Origin: Collybiopsis luxurians FD-317 M1
Taxonomy: Eukaryota; Basidiomycota; Agaricomycetes; Agaricales; Omphalotaceae
Reading direction: 5' to 3'
Assembly (NCBI GenBank): GCA_000827265.1
Contig: KN834785.1
Location: 466,636-530,635 of the forward strand
DNA length: 64,000 nucleotides
Position 1 is the stretch's first letter, and the number at the start of each line of letters is the position of its first letter. Positions 10,850 through 22,400 of the stretch are shown here, piece after piece. The position numbers were made by a program, and so were the translations under genes. The notes beneath the pieces are model-generated. The model did not search any database. It had not been told where the DNA came from and saw nothing but the letters and a program-made list of their open reading frames with translations.

Positions 10850-11593
10850 NNNNNNNNNNNNNNNNNNNNNNNNNNNNNNNNNNNNNNNNNNNNNNNNNNN
10901 NNNNNNNNNNNNNNNNNNNNNNNNNNNNNNNNNNNNNNNNNNNNNNNNNNNNNNNNNNNNNNNNNNNNNNNNNNNNNNNNNNNNNNNNNNNNNNNNNNNN
11001 NNNNNNNNNNNNNNNNNNNNNNNNNNNNNNNNNNNNNNNNNNNNNNNNNNNNNNNNNNNNNNNNNNNNNNNNNNNNNNNNNNNNNNNNNNNNNNNNNNNN
11101 NNNNNNNNNNNNNNNNNNNNNNNNNNNNNNNNNNNNNNNNNNNNNNNNNNNNNNNNNNNNNNNNNNNNNNNNNNNNNNNNNNNNNNNNNNNNNNNNNNNN
11201 NNNNNNNNNNNNNNNNNNNNNNNNNNNNNNNNNNNNNNNNNNNNNNNNNNNNNNNNNNNNNNNNNNNNNNNNNNNNNNNNNNNNNNNNNNNNNNNNNNNN
11301 NNNNNNNNNNNNNNNNNNNNNNNNNNNNNNNNNNNNNNNNNNNNNNNNNNNNNNNNNNNNNNNNNNNNNNNNNNNNNNNNNNNNNNNNNNNNNNNNNNNN
11401 NNNNNNNNNNNNNNNNNNNNNNNNNNNNNNNNNNNNNNNNNNNNNNNNNNNNNNNNNNNNNNNNNNNNNNNNNNNNNNNNNNNNNNNNNNNNNNNNNNNN
11501 NNNNNNNNNNNNNNNNNNNNNNNNNNNNNNNNNNNNNNNNNNNNNNNNNNNNNNNNNNNNNNNNNNNNNNNNNNNNNNNNNNNNNNNNNNNNN
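10850..11593. other. Assembly gap (744 N) plus an isolated N at 11638
   Basis: The sequence is unknown from 10850 to 11593. The gap removes the start of NLR 2 and the shared upstream region. Any open frame drawn across it is meaningless. Confidence 0.99.
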
Positions 11594-14500
11594 AAAGAAG
11601 AACAAGCAGAGTCCAAGAAAAGTGGAGACATTCCAGCNCCCAACTGCCTGCAGCGCAATCATCAGTTCCAACAAATTCTTCATTTTCGGGGGCTTTTTTT
11701 CTGGTGCACACCATGTCCATATCAATGATGGGGAATTCTACAACATACAAGGAAACCAGTATATTACAATCAACTACAACAGTGACCTTCAAAATACTGC
11801 TAACGGTATAGGAATTGAAAGGACATCAAAGGTTCTCATTTGTCCCTCCCCCAGTCAATACTTTGTGGGAAGAGACGATACACTTTCTTGGCTTTCGAGA
11901 ACTTTTTCACCCCCAGTCATTGCCCTATATAGTGCAAGGAAAAAAGATCTTGAGAATTTTATCAAGGACCACATGAAATGGTAAATGTTGATTTGAATCC
12001 AGTCTAAAAAGCTAATCAGAGCTAGGTGTACTGCTATCAATCTGGATGCAAGTTCAGTCGAGACCTTTCAGGAAGCCCTCTTAGACAAAGTGAAAGGCCC
12101 TCAGTATATCTCAAAAAATACAATCTTGATTCTTGAAAATGCCAATCCTTCTTCAGCACTGGAATACTGTCTTCCGGAATGGTGCTACGTGCCAGTCATC
12201 ATCACAAGCTCTAATCAAGACATAGCCCAAAAGAGTTCAGAAGAGGCTTTTGAAATTCCCAGTGGAGCAAATGGGAGAAGAATGCAGGATTTGGGGAAGG
12301 CTGTTAAATTATCCTTGCAGTTAAAACGGCGTGTTGCTACAATTGTGGCAGCTGGTGGAGCTGGTAAGACTCAAGTAGTGCTGAGATTTATTGCCGATAA
12401 TTTTGCAAGGTAAGGGTTTTGCTAAGAATTCGAAGGACACTGGAAATATAACAGTCAGCTTGTGCAGATTCTCCAATGTCTGGTTCTTTGATGCTAGCTC
12501 TGATGCTACACTTGCAGAAGATTTTAAAAAACTTGGAAAGGCTCTAGGTGTGGGTGAAGAAGTGGACAAGGTCAAAAATTTCTTGGCATGTACTGAGGGC
12601 AATTGGCTTTGCATTTTTGATAATGCAGATCGTGGGTGGGCGTTCTTGAAAAACTATATTCCTCTTTGCGACCATGGGAATATAATTGTCACGAGCCGTC
12701 TTAGAGAAATGGCACAATTGAGTTCTGTTAAAAATCACATTGATCTACCGGATCTTGACAGAAATAGTGCCATAAAACTACTTTTTGATCGTGCACATGT
12801 AGAACCCTCTAGAGAAGACTATGATGTAGCAGACACAATTGTTAGTGTTCTGGGTTGCCATGCACTGGCGGTCTCCACAGCTGGAGCATACATTCAAGCA
12901 AGCTCAACATGTACATTGAGTAACTATCTAGTGCAATATGCACAGCAGAAGGAGAAACTTCTCAATTATAGAATGCAGTCACTGGATGCCTACTCGGAAA
13001 CAGTGCTCAGTGCATTTATGCTGAGTTTTGAAACACTCAGTGAACCAACAAAATATTTTATACAACTTTGCAGCTTCTTGCATCCCACTGCCATTTTGAT
13101 AGATATATTTAAGCGTGCAACCAGTTTCAAAATTAATGAATTCTTGCCGAATGAAGTAGATAGTCCAGGTAGGACAGAAATGGAGAGATTTCTGTCCTGG
13201 TTTTCTGAGGAGAGTGTGCTTTACAATAGCATTGATGAACTGTGTCAATTTTCCTTGGCTGCATATAATTCCAGAGAAGGATACCTTGTATTTCACTCAA
13301 TAATTCATGAGTGTGCAAATGGCATAGCTAGTCAATATCCACAATTGGGGGTTGGAGTAGCAATGCTGCTAGGGCGTGCAACTCCCTTAGGAGGTAGTGA
13401 GGAAGATCATTCATTTCGAAGACAGTTATTAATGCATGTACAGCATATCCAATGGGAACAGCTCCCTACCACTTATACACAAAGGTGTATAGCAAAGATC
13501 TTTGGAACTTGTGGGTACTGGGCTCAAGCTGAGGTGCTTGAACACAAGGTGCTTCTACTGAACAAACAAATGATGGGGGAGCACCATCCTGATACTTTGT
13601 CAGCCATGAATGACCTTGCTTTAACTTACTATTACCGTGGTAAGTTGGCAGAAGCTGAAAAAGTTGTTGGGGAGGTAGTGTTGCTGAGCAAACAAGTGAT
13701 GGGGGAACACCATCCTCAGACTTTGAGTTCAATGGGTATCCTTGCTGCAATTTATAATGGCCAAGGTAAAATGAAGGAAGCTGAAAAACTTAAAGAGGAG
13801 CTGCTTTTGTTGCACAAACAAATGAGTGAAGAACACCATCCCGATACTTTGAGTTCCATGGCTAACCTTGCTGTGAGCTATCGTCACCAGGGTAGGCTCG
13901 AGGAAGCAGAAAGGCTTGGAGAGAAGGTGCTTCATCTGCGCAAACAAGTGATTGGGAAACACCATCCTTCTACTTTGATATCTATGGCTAACCTTGCTCT
14001 GACCTACCAAGAGCATGGTAAGTTGGAGAAAGCTGAAAAGCTTCAAGAAGAGGTGGTTCAGCTGCATAAACAAGTGATTGGGGAACACCATCCTTCTACT
14101 TTAACTTCCATGGCTAACCTTGCTGCAACCTATCATAAGGTTGGTAAGCTGGAAAAAGCCGAAAAGCTTGGAGAGGAGGTGCTTCTGCTGCGCAAACAAG
14201 TGATTGGGGAACACCATCATTCTACTTTAACTACCATGGGCAACCTTGCCGCAATCTACCAGCAGCTTGGTAAGCTTGAGAAAGCTGAAAAGCTTGAAGA
14301 AGAGGTACTTCTATTGCGCAAGCAGGTAGTTGGAGCACACCATCCTCTAACTTTGAATTCCATGGTTAACTTGTCTACAACCTACCGTGCTTGCGGTAAG
14401 CTGAATGAAGCTGAAAAGCTTGGAGAGGAGGCACTTCTGCTGCACAAACAAATACTTGGGGAAAACCATCCTTATACTTTGACTTCCATGGCTAACATTG

Positions 14501-14727
14501 CTGTCACCTACCATTACCGTGGTAAGCTGGATAAAGCTGAAAAGCTTGAAGAGGAGGTGATTCTGCGGCGCAAACAAGTGATTGGGGAGCACCATCCTGA
14601 TACTTTGGCTTCTATGCGTAACCTTGCTTTCACCTACCGTGCCCGTGGTAAGCTGGAGGAAGCCAAAAGGCTTGAAAAGAAAGTGCAGCTATTGAGTACA
14701 CAAGCAACTAGTGGAACACCCTCTTGA
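11594..14727 (+). CDS. NLR 2: paralogue of NLR 1, 5' end missing in the gap
   Basis: It has the same role and layout as NLR 1, on the opposite strand. Visible exons are 11594-11980, 12026-12409 and 12468-14727, with introns of 45 and 58 nt and exon 2 the same length (384 nt) as in NLR 1. The degenerate first module keeps ALYSARKKDLENF. The second has an intact GGAGKTQ, WLCIFDNAD, NIIVTSRLRE and GCHALAVSTAGAY. Nine 42-residue TPRs follow. Bases 11642-11980 are identical to NLR 1, while exons 2 and 3 are clearly diverged. Two single-base drops relative to NLR 1 near the gap, one at the N, are probably low-quality sequence. The stop at 14725-14727 comes from a frameshift in a tenth TPR unit, whose remains continue past it. 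The gene is likely functional, but its start is unseen. Confidence 0.82.
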
Positions 14728-14757
14728 TACTTTGTCTTCTATGGCTAACTTACTGCA
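13534..14757 (+). repeat. 126-bp tandem repeats coding the TPR array of NLR 2, with decayed last unit
   Basis: Nine full units are followed by a broken one. After the stop the bases 'gatactttgtcttctatggctaac' (about 14728-14750) still match the repeat, one frame away. Array length therefore differs from NLR 1 (12 units). Confidence 0.75.
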
Positions 14758-15474
14758 GATAACTACAATGTAAAATATAAATCAAAACATCCACTATCTA
14801 TTCCACCTTAGCATAGACCATGAGACTCATGGAATGTGCACCAAAACATGATTCTAAAGCAAATTCTACTTGACTAGATATCAATGCATATTGTTCTCTT
14901 CTTGTGTCTATTTACTGTTGGATATATTTTCAATATTGGATAACTATACTTTAACCTGGTTTATATCAACTGTATTACATATGTAGTATTACATATGTAA
15001 CATCTTCCCTTGTGGTCTTACAGTATCTACCTATGATATAATATCTTCTCATGCCACTGCTCTTCACTCAACATCATATTCTCTTGCTGTAGGCATTTAC
15101 TTTATTTATAGGTACTCAAGATTGTATATAAATTCACTGGACTAACTGGAAATACTAGTGGTGATTTTTCTCCTTGATCAGTGTGATCTTCAACGCAGTA
15201 GTACAATTACCCACTACAGTAGACTTCTGATTCCCAAACAGGTTATGAGCTTCACATAGAACCCTAACCTTAGCAGATATGCTGGTGCACAAATTCTGTC
15301 TATGTCATGGAAACCAAGCTACCATCTGGGAAGAGACCTCAGCCAGACAATCATCAACAGCTTGTGGCACAGATCTCATAGTTATCTGTGCTACGAAAAC
15401 TGCCTGCATTTGGCCACGCAGTAGTTCTTTTGCTGCCTTACTGAGCCTTGGTGCATTATTTCTGTGATCGATCA
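14758..15474. other. Intergenic stretch
   Basis: No gene is recognised. A minus-strand frame around 15305-15511 reads as a plausible protein piece (LSKAAKELLRGQMQAVFVAQ) but has no known motif and overlaps the ABC remnant. CpG frequency rises sharply from about 15400. Confidence 0.4.
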
Positions 15475-16474
15475 GAGCTCCCTGGCGCTTTCGCTGCTCC
15501 GATGTATCCATACTACCGACGGTGTCATATATGATGGTATCCCTACCTCTTCGATAAACTTAGACACTTTACGGTCGAGCATTACGATTATTCCCCAAGT
15601 GGTATGTTTGTTCTCCTGGAAATGTAAATATATACGGGCTTACCGAGGGTCATTTCTAGCCGGAACTCAGCGGAACCCTCAGACCCAACTTCGATCCCTT
15701 TTGGGACGTTGATGATTTAATCTTAAATGATTCACTGAGAGCAGCTGGATTGACTGCTCTGCAGGATCATTTTACTGGGGATGAGGAAAAGATTACTTTG
15801 GATACCACAATTTCTGGGGGAGGTAGTAATTTGTCGGTCGGTCAGCGACAGATTATTGCCCTTGCAAGGTCAGTATAGTGACAAATGTTACTGGATTCCT
15901 CAATAAGGCTATTTCACATAGGGCCCTGGTTCAGAGGAGTAAATTACTCATCTTAGATGAAGGCATGTCGTTGGAGATTAGTCCTTTGTACTAATGTGCT
16001 GATGTTTGTTTTATAGCGACCTCTCCGAAATTGAAGATCTAGATTTATTAAGGGGCAATAGGTACGACGACATGCCGCTGGCAGTGTTCATGTGGCTGAT
16101 AGAAGGCCCTTCCATTTCCTAATGCAGACTATAAGACGGGCACTAACTCAAACTTCCTTACGCAATGAACTGACGGACACGACGGTCATCACCATTGCAC
16201 ATCGGCTTCAGACCATCATGGATTCTGATAGAATTGTGGGTGCTATATTTCCCTGTCATTGAGTGCTATGAACATCTTTTTATAGACCGTGTTAAATGCT
16301 ATGTTTCTCTTTTACAGAATAATATTATTGTTACCATTGCTGATCCTGTTGTAGGTTGAATATGGTGTCCCAACTGAACTGCTGAAAAAGAAGGGTGGGA
16401 AGCTACGTGCACTTGTCGAGGAATCCAATGACAAGAATGTTTTGTTTGACCTTGCCGGCAGCCGGAGCCGTTGA
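15475..16474 (+). pseudogene. ABC-C (MRP-type) transporter, NBD2 remnant
   Basis: It derives from the second ATP-binding domain of a multidrug/conjugate exporter. In order: SSLALSLLRCI right after where Walker A should be, YDGIPTSSINLDTLR, the Q-loop IIPQ, SGTLRPNFDPF, the signature LSVGQRQ, Walker B KLLILDE, EATS, the H-loop TVITIAHRLQT, and the typical C-terminus VEYGVPTELLKKKGGK..LVEES. Exons join at 15601/15660, 15868/15922 and 15962/16017. The last intron starts with GC (gcatgt) instead of GT. The Walker A loop and both transmembrane domains are absent. After EATS the frame hits TAG, and DYKT to LRNELTD needs a frameshift. It is a broken gene relic; orthology within ABC-C is not certain. 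Confidence 0.8.
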
Positions 16475-17374
16475 CCAATAAACAGTGAATTTGTATCTTG
16501 CAACAGTTAACTCAGTGTCTGCTTGTTTGATTGTTTCATGCGTGTTGAGCAACGGGTTGGAGATACCTGTTAACTTAAGAATTTGATATTACAAGATGTT
16601 GAAAATACTTCGGGATGATGCATATCATACATTAAGAATTTCTGCTTGGCCCTCTTTGGGCTTTCCGAAGAAGAATGCAGGAACTCATACTACAACTGAA
16701 AACCTTTAACATTAATGGGCATTCTTCAGAGCCCAAGAAATATTGTTGACCTGCGTTGGAGTCGGAACATAGGCTATATCCATATGCACACCACAGTCCA
16801 CCGGCGAGCAAATTCTGTATTCAATGTAAACCCCCTGCATGTTTGCAACGAGTCCCCCGCCTAATGTTCACCTTCTATCTCTCGCGTCTACGGCCTTAAA
16901 ATTCAACATTGCGTTTGCTTTTATCAGGATTTACCATAATAGTTAGATTTGAGAACCTCCTCAAGATTGAATTGCCACAGCTGTAACTTCGAGTGAAGGA
17001 CTTCAAGCCCGCATGGTTGGATTCCAAAATGAGGCTATTCATACCATTGGGTGAGATATGCTGGCCAGCAAGGCCCGGAGGAAGGCATAGTGGTGGGAGG
17101 CAGTATTCTGGAGAAACGCTTAACGCCACCTTGCTCATTCAGAAAAGCTCTCGAATTCTCTCAGCATGGGAATTCGTGTATGAGTTCACGCTCGGGAGAC
17201 AAAATTTTGAACTTGTGATGCAATGCAAAAGACCCCAGCCCTCCCTAACATGATATGCATGTATCTATTGAGAGCCTGCAGAGAAGAGGGGCAGAAGTTG
17301 GCGGAACAACCACCCAATGCCACAGCTATTGTTCACAGTCCTTTGGTAACTACCGGTGACCACCCTAAGATCAA
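16475..17374. other. Intergenic stretch, CpG-rich
   Basis: Only short unassigned open frames are present. I see no RNA gene. Confidence 0.4.
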
Positions 17375-17447
17375 GCAATGTTGCGGGCAGTTCCCATTAG
17401 GGCTAGCTCTGCTAGCCCTAACATGTGGGAACTGTCTGCAACATTGC
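17375..17447. repeat. Short foldback with a nested palindrome
   Basis: The arm gcaatgttgcgggcagttccca (17375-17396) pairs with tgggaactgtctgcaacattgc (17426-17447). Between them ttagggctagc and gctagccctaa also pair. It could be a small MITE or a structured transcript. Confidence 0.65.
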
Positions 17448-17472
17448 CAACAAATGGCTCTATCGGGGGGTC

Positions 17473-17572
17473 AGGTAGGTGGTTAGGCAGTTAGATGGTG
17501 AGGGTTAGAGGTTAGGCTCGCGCCGAAGGCGCGCTGGGTTAGGGGTTAGGGTTAGGTTAGGGTTTAGGGTAG
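17473..17572 (+). repeat. Interstitial telomere-like TTAGGG repeats
   Basis: The run is dense in TTAGG/TTAGGG words, best at 17537-17570 (ggttaggggttagggttagg and beyond). Fungal telomeres are commonly TTAGGG. A small GCGCC/GGCGC hairpin at 17521-17534 interrupts it. The repeats are imperfect and internal to the scaffold. Confidence 0.6.
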
Positions 17573-18471
17573 TTACATCTGATCTTATCTATTTTAGGGT
17601 GGCCTCGACTGGTGCGACCAAAGGATTGTGCACAAACATTCATTTGGTAGCACCAGTCAAATTGTGCACAATATCTGTCGCAGGGGCTCGAACAACTCGT
17701 CTAATGCTGAACCAAATTTGTGCTCTAGTGGCAGGCGAGAGCGCCCAATGACTCACCAGCACTATATTAGTATCAAGAGGGATCGCCGCACGGACAAGCG
17801 TCGAATACTTATGCCCTTAACGGAAGGCAAATATCTATCGGGGGCGATTTGTGGTTGGAAGAGATGAGAATCTAGAAGGCAGAGTTGAGTGTTGCTGGGC
17901 CTATAGCTTCCAATGCGTTGGCACCCGGAAACGAGGTGAGAAGTCAACTGAGCAACGAGCGAACAACCGCCGAGCCCACATAACCGGGCCTCCCGAGAGA
18001 TACGATCAGGCTAACAACGTCTCCATTTCCCCGAGTCCTCGTGCCCATGTCATCGGATGCAGTATTGAAAGTAATGGGAGAGGGCGGGGACTTTTAAGCG
18101 GACGGACCCTTCCCGATGACCTGGCTTTCCCAGCCAGATGCAAGACCGGAATTCTACGCTCCTGTATGGCGAATACGACACCAGTCTGATGAGTGAAGAC
18201 TCTTGTACCCGCAGCTAGCGTATACTGGATATACTGGATTGCTAGCGAATGGTCATCTGAAGTCTGAACGCCAAGGGTTATATTTAAACGTTTGGACCGA
18301 AAGAGACATGTATCGGAATCGATATCGAATTTGTATCCGAGCTTAATACGGCCCTAATAGAGTCCAATACGGAGTGGATCATTGGACCAACATTAGATGC
18401 TTTTTAGGTTTCAGCGAGTGTACTAAGCCCCTTTTCGGGAACGGAGACTAGGTCAGTCGGTCAATAAAACC
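17573..18471. other. Intergenic stretch
   Basis: No recognisable gene. The open frame at 17851-18189 (112 codons) has no known motif. The words gtgcacaa and ccagtc recur around 17600-17660. Confidence 0.4.
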
Positions 18472-18560
18472 TTGGTCTCCTTCCCAACCTGACCTAAACC
18501 CGGTCAGGTTGGCACGGGGGAGGAGACCACGTTCTAGCTCAACCAAGGTCAGGTTGTTTC
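18472..18560. repeat. Foldback with GGTCAGGTTG words
   Basis: The arm 'ttggtctccttcccaacctg' pairs with 'ggtcaggttggcacgggggaggagaccac' nearby. The word ggtcaggttg recurs just after (18548-18557). Confidence 0.5.
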
Positions 18561-19407
18561 GGCGATGTGGTCATGCTGGAACGGAGCACTGGTCATGCTG
18601 GTTGTCATTTGGTGCTAACGTTTGGGTCATGCTGAACGTACAAGAGAAGACAAAGTGATGGATTTGAATTGTCCCCGTACGTACATTATTGGGGTATGTA
18701 CGAATTCGGTTATGTATACAAGTTTTACACATATATAAGTACAGCTGAGCAAAAAGGAAACACGGTCGAAACCGAGACACTAGCATTAATATTATGACCG
18801 TCCTCTTGTCCCCTTCGGTTCTTCTGTCCGGAGGTGAGCGTACATCGTTTGTTTATTCTCCCTCCTCCCCTACCTGTTTACCTTCATGTTTTTGGTTTCA
18901 TCACCACACTTCCTCTTGTCCCCGTTGTCGACTAATCGACGCTGCCAGCAATCCCTCCCGTCGGCAGCCCAACTTGCTTTAGGCACCCACCCCGGCATCA
19001 AACGAGAGGAAGATCAAAGGAAAGAAAAGATATTCGCAAGAGAAATAGACGGTCATGATCAAAATCGGCGGTGACAGCAAGAATCATCAAAGTACACGGA
19101 AGACGGAAAGAGTTGGCATAATGGGTCACACTACAGATGACGAGGCGATTAGAAGGAAATGAGAAAAGTGTAGAGGGATCGTGATCGGGGAAGTGATGGA
19201 AATGGGTCGCGTGGAATGTGTGAGATGGGAAGCATGTGCGAGAGAAATCCAGCACAGAGGTAAGCAATGTCCAAATAAGTGAATGGTGAGATGGAAAGGA
19301 GGTATCGAGAAAGATGACAGAAAAAGAGATTCACAGCAATAAAATCGGGGGGCATAAAATCAACAACAGGACCGACGACGTTCAACGCCTCTGCCTTCCC
19401 ACCGCAT
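18561..19407. other. 3' flank of the bHLH gene
   Basis: No gene is seen. Part of this is expected to be the 3' UTR of the minus-strand gene ending at 19408. Confidence 0.4.
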
Positions 19408-22400
19408 TTAAAACTCCATCCCGTCTTCATTCCCAGCTCCAACAACCGCACCTTTCCTTCTCACCCGTCTGTCATCATCCATCTGCATACCGTCGACCTC
19501 CTCCCTATCTGGCGGTGTTCCCAACGCAGATCCCGACCTTGGGCTCACGGCATCATCGTCTCCGTCTCCTTCACCATCACCCTCATCGCGGTAATCAGGA
19601 TCATTAGGATCATCTTCATCCCTATCTCCATCATCTCCGTCTTCCCCATATCCATCTTGCGACGGTGAGTCGCCATCCATATCGACATCGACATCCTCAT
19701 TATCATTCCTGTTATTCTTCCCAGCTTTCCTACCAGCTCTCGCCGTGGTCGACTTGGCTGTGGACGCGGCAGTGTTCACCTGGACACGTCTTCTCCGCGC
19801 GGCAGCTGGACTCGTACTGGTGTTCCCCAACACCTCAGCTTTTCCGGTTACATCGATGGATCCTCTACGAGCGCGACGTGGTCGCCCTCGCGATTCCAGC
19901 GGTGACGAAGCAGCGGCATCCTTGGCTGCCGTAGGTGAAGTGGGTATCGTAGCTGAGGTAGCTGAAGAAGATTTCCGATGCATCAAACGCGTTGTGCGTG
20001 TCGATTTACCCGCGGCACCGCCACCGCCGGCACCAGGTGCCGAAGTAGATTGGGAGGAATGAGACGAGGCTTCCGATGCCCCTGGGGAAGGAAGAGAGGT
20101 TATACCCGCCGGTACGTCCTTGTTCGCATTGGAGTTCAGCATCGTGGTGCCATCCCCCTCGGCGGCGTCAGGGTCAGGTTTAACGAGGGGCGTGGAAGGT
20201 ACGTCAGCATCTTTTGTCTTTTTCTCGTCCTTTCCCTCCTTGTCTCCTTTACCCTCCCTATCCCCCTCCTCCTCATCGACGTCACTCAGCGGTGAACCCA
20301 TACTGAGTCCGGTCATGTTCATCCCGCCCATTCCACCCATCCCTCCCATTCCGATACCGCCCATGTTGTTCATACCGCTCATGTTCATTCCGCCCATCCC
20401 ACCGCCGTTGCCGCCACCGAGACCCATCATGTTGACGTTGTTCATGCCCATGCCCATACCCATGTTAAGGTTCATACCGCCCATGCCTATGAAAGGGATT
20501 GAAGTAGTCAGCCCGACGTCAAGAAACGAAGAGAAAGCAAGAACTGCAAGATATAAAAACTTCAAAATACATCAAGTACACAGAAACACGCAAGGAAGTC
20601 AAACAATCTCAAAGCTTCAAAAGAGCCCAGAACATCGCAAGTGCAAGTTCGCTCGCAAGTCTCAACCATCCAAACGCAAGCAATCCCAACAGCAATCCCA
20701 ACATCAACAGTCCCACATAAACAAAAAAAGCCAACACAAAAAAGAACTTTCAAGCACCAACCAACGGATACCTACCAAACGCATTCATACTCCCCATCCC
20801 CATTCCACCCATCCCCATCCCACCAAAATTGCCCATCCCACCATCGAACCCTCCCTGGTTCATATTCGAAAAGCCCATCCCGCCCATGTTATTCGCGTTC
20901 TCCCCGTTATTCGGGTTCGGGCTCGCGTTGGGTCCAGAGTTGGAATTGGACGAGGAGGGAGAAGATGCGGAAGGACCACCGCCGGCACCGGTACCGGCGT
21001 TAAGACCTTCCCTATACGCCCTCAACTCCCTCTCCAGTTCCCTATTCCTCGCTCCTTGGGCTGTAACAAGCTGTTGGAGGTACCTATTCCCAACAAGGTG
21101 AGTGAGTAACACTCAAAGAAAACCCAATAACAACACTCCAACTAACCGAATATACTCCACACTCTTCCTCAAAATCATCCCCTTATTCGCCTTAACCACA
21201 CCCCCAGACCCATCCTCCCCTCCTCCACCCTTATCACCTTTATCGCCCTTCCCATCCCCACCTTTGGCATTCGAAGCCCCATTATCGCTCCCTCCGTTCC
21301 CCTCCGCCGACCCGGGCTTAACATCCACATCACCATCCATAGGCTCCGTCTTCATCACCATCCCGGGATTGTTAATGAAAAACTCGTCGGGAACAGGAAG
21401 ACCCATTACGTCGAGGTTGAACCCGTACGACGTCCCAGTGCCAGTCCCGGTACCAGTCCCGGTACCAGTCCCACTTCCGCCACTGCTACCTGGACCAGAG
21501 TTGGTTAGAGAAGGTAGGGTAGGTGACGTAGGTGATGTCGGGGAGGTAGGCGAGAGCGGCATGAGTGGGTCTGCAGCAGATCCTGCTCCTCCTGCGCTAG
21601 AGGGAGGTGGGGAGGTGTTCGAGTTACCGTTGTTTGAGTTGTTGCCTGTGTAGAAAGAGAAAGTTGATTGTTAGTTACATTCGAATAGAAAGAGAGAGAG
21701 AGAAAATGTAAGTCATAAACATCCACCCATCCATCCATCAGTTTCCTCCACCGCTCCTTCCACCCATAAGAAACATAGAAAAAAAACGCGCGCTACTCAC
21801 CCTCCATCCCAACATTAAACATCACATCCGGAATCAACGTCGCCAACTCCCCAATCTTCTCATTAATATTATCCCTCCTCCTCCTCTCCACAGCATTATG
21901 ACTCTCCCTCCTCCTCCTCCTCTTCTCATTCGCAATCAACGCCTGCTTCTCCGCCGGACTCATATGCTTCATATTCGCACTCGACAGCGCATCAGACCCC
22001 CCAACGCACCAGGCACAGAAGGCCCTCCCAACGTCGGGGACAACGAAGCAGACGAAGATAACCCAAGAGAACCTTTATCCATCTTATCAAGCCCAGAAGA
22101 AGAAGCCTTATTCGACCTCCTCGTCGTAGGCCCCGTCCCCGCCCCTCCTCCTCCCCCCGGCCCAACACTCCCCCCACTAATCGAATGCGCATGCGCCCTC
22201 CCACCCCTCCCCCGACGACAGACGAAGACGGAGGCGGAGGCGGCAACGTCGTCGTAGGCAACGACGACGAAAGCGGCGTCAATCCACCCTGATGCGTCCT
22301 CTGATGATGACTCTCGAACCCACCCCCACCTCCACCCCCAGGACCTCCCCCCATCCACCCATCGAGCCCCGAAGAACCCGTATACGAAGCCGGGGTAGGC

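Noticed and set aside
10480..11984. Long open frames across the N gap
   Set aside because: They consist mostly of unknown residues and have no evidential value.
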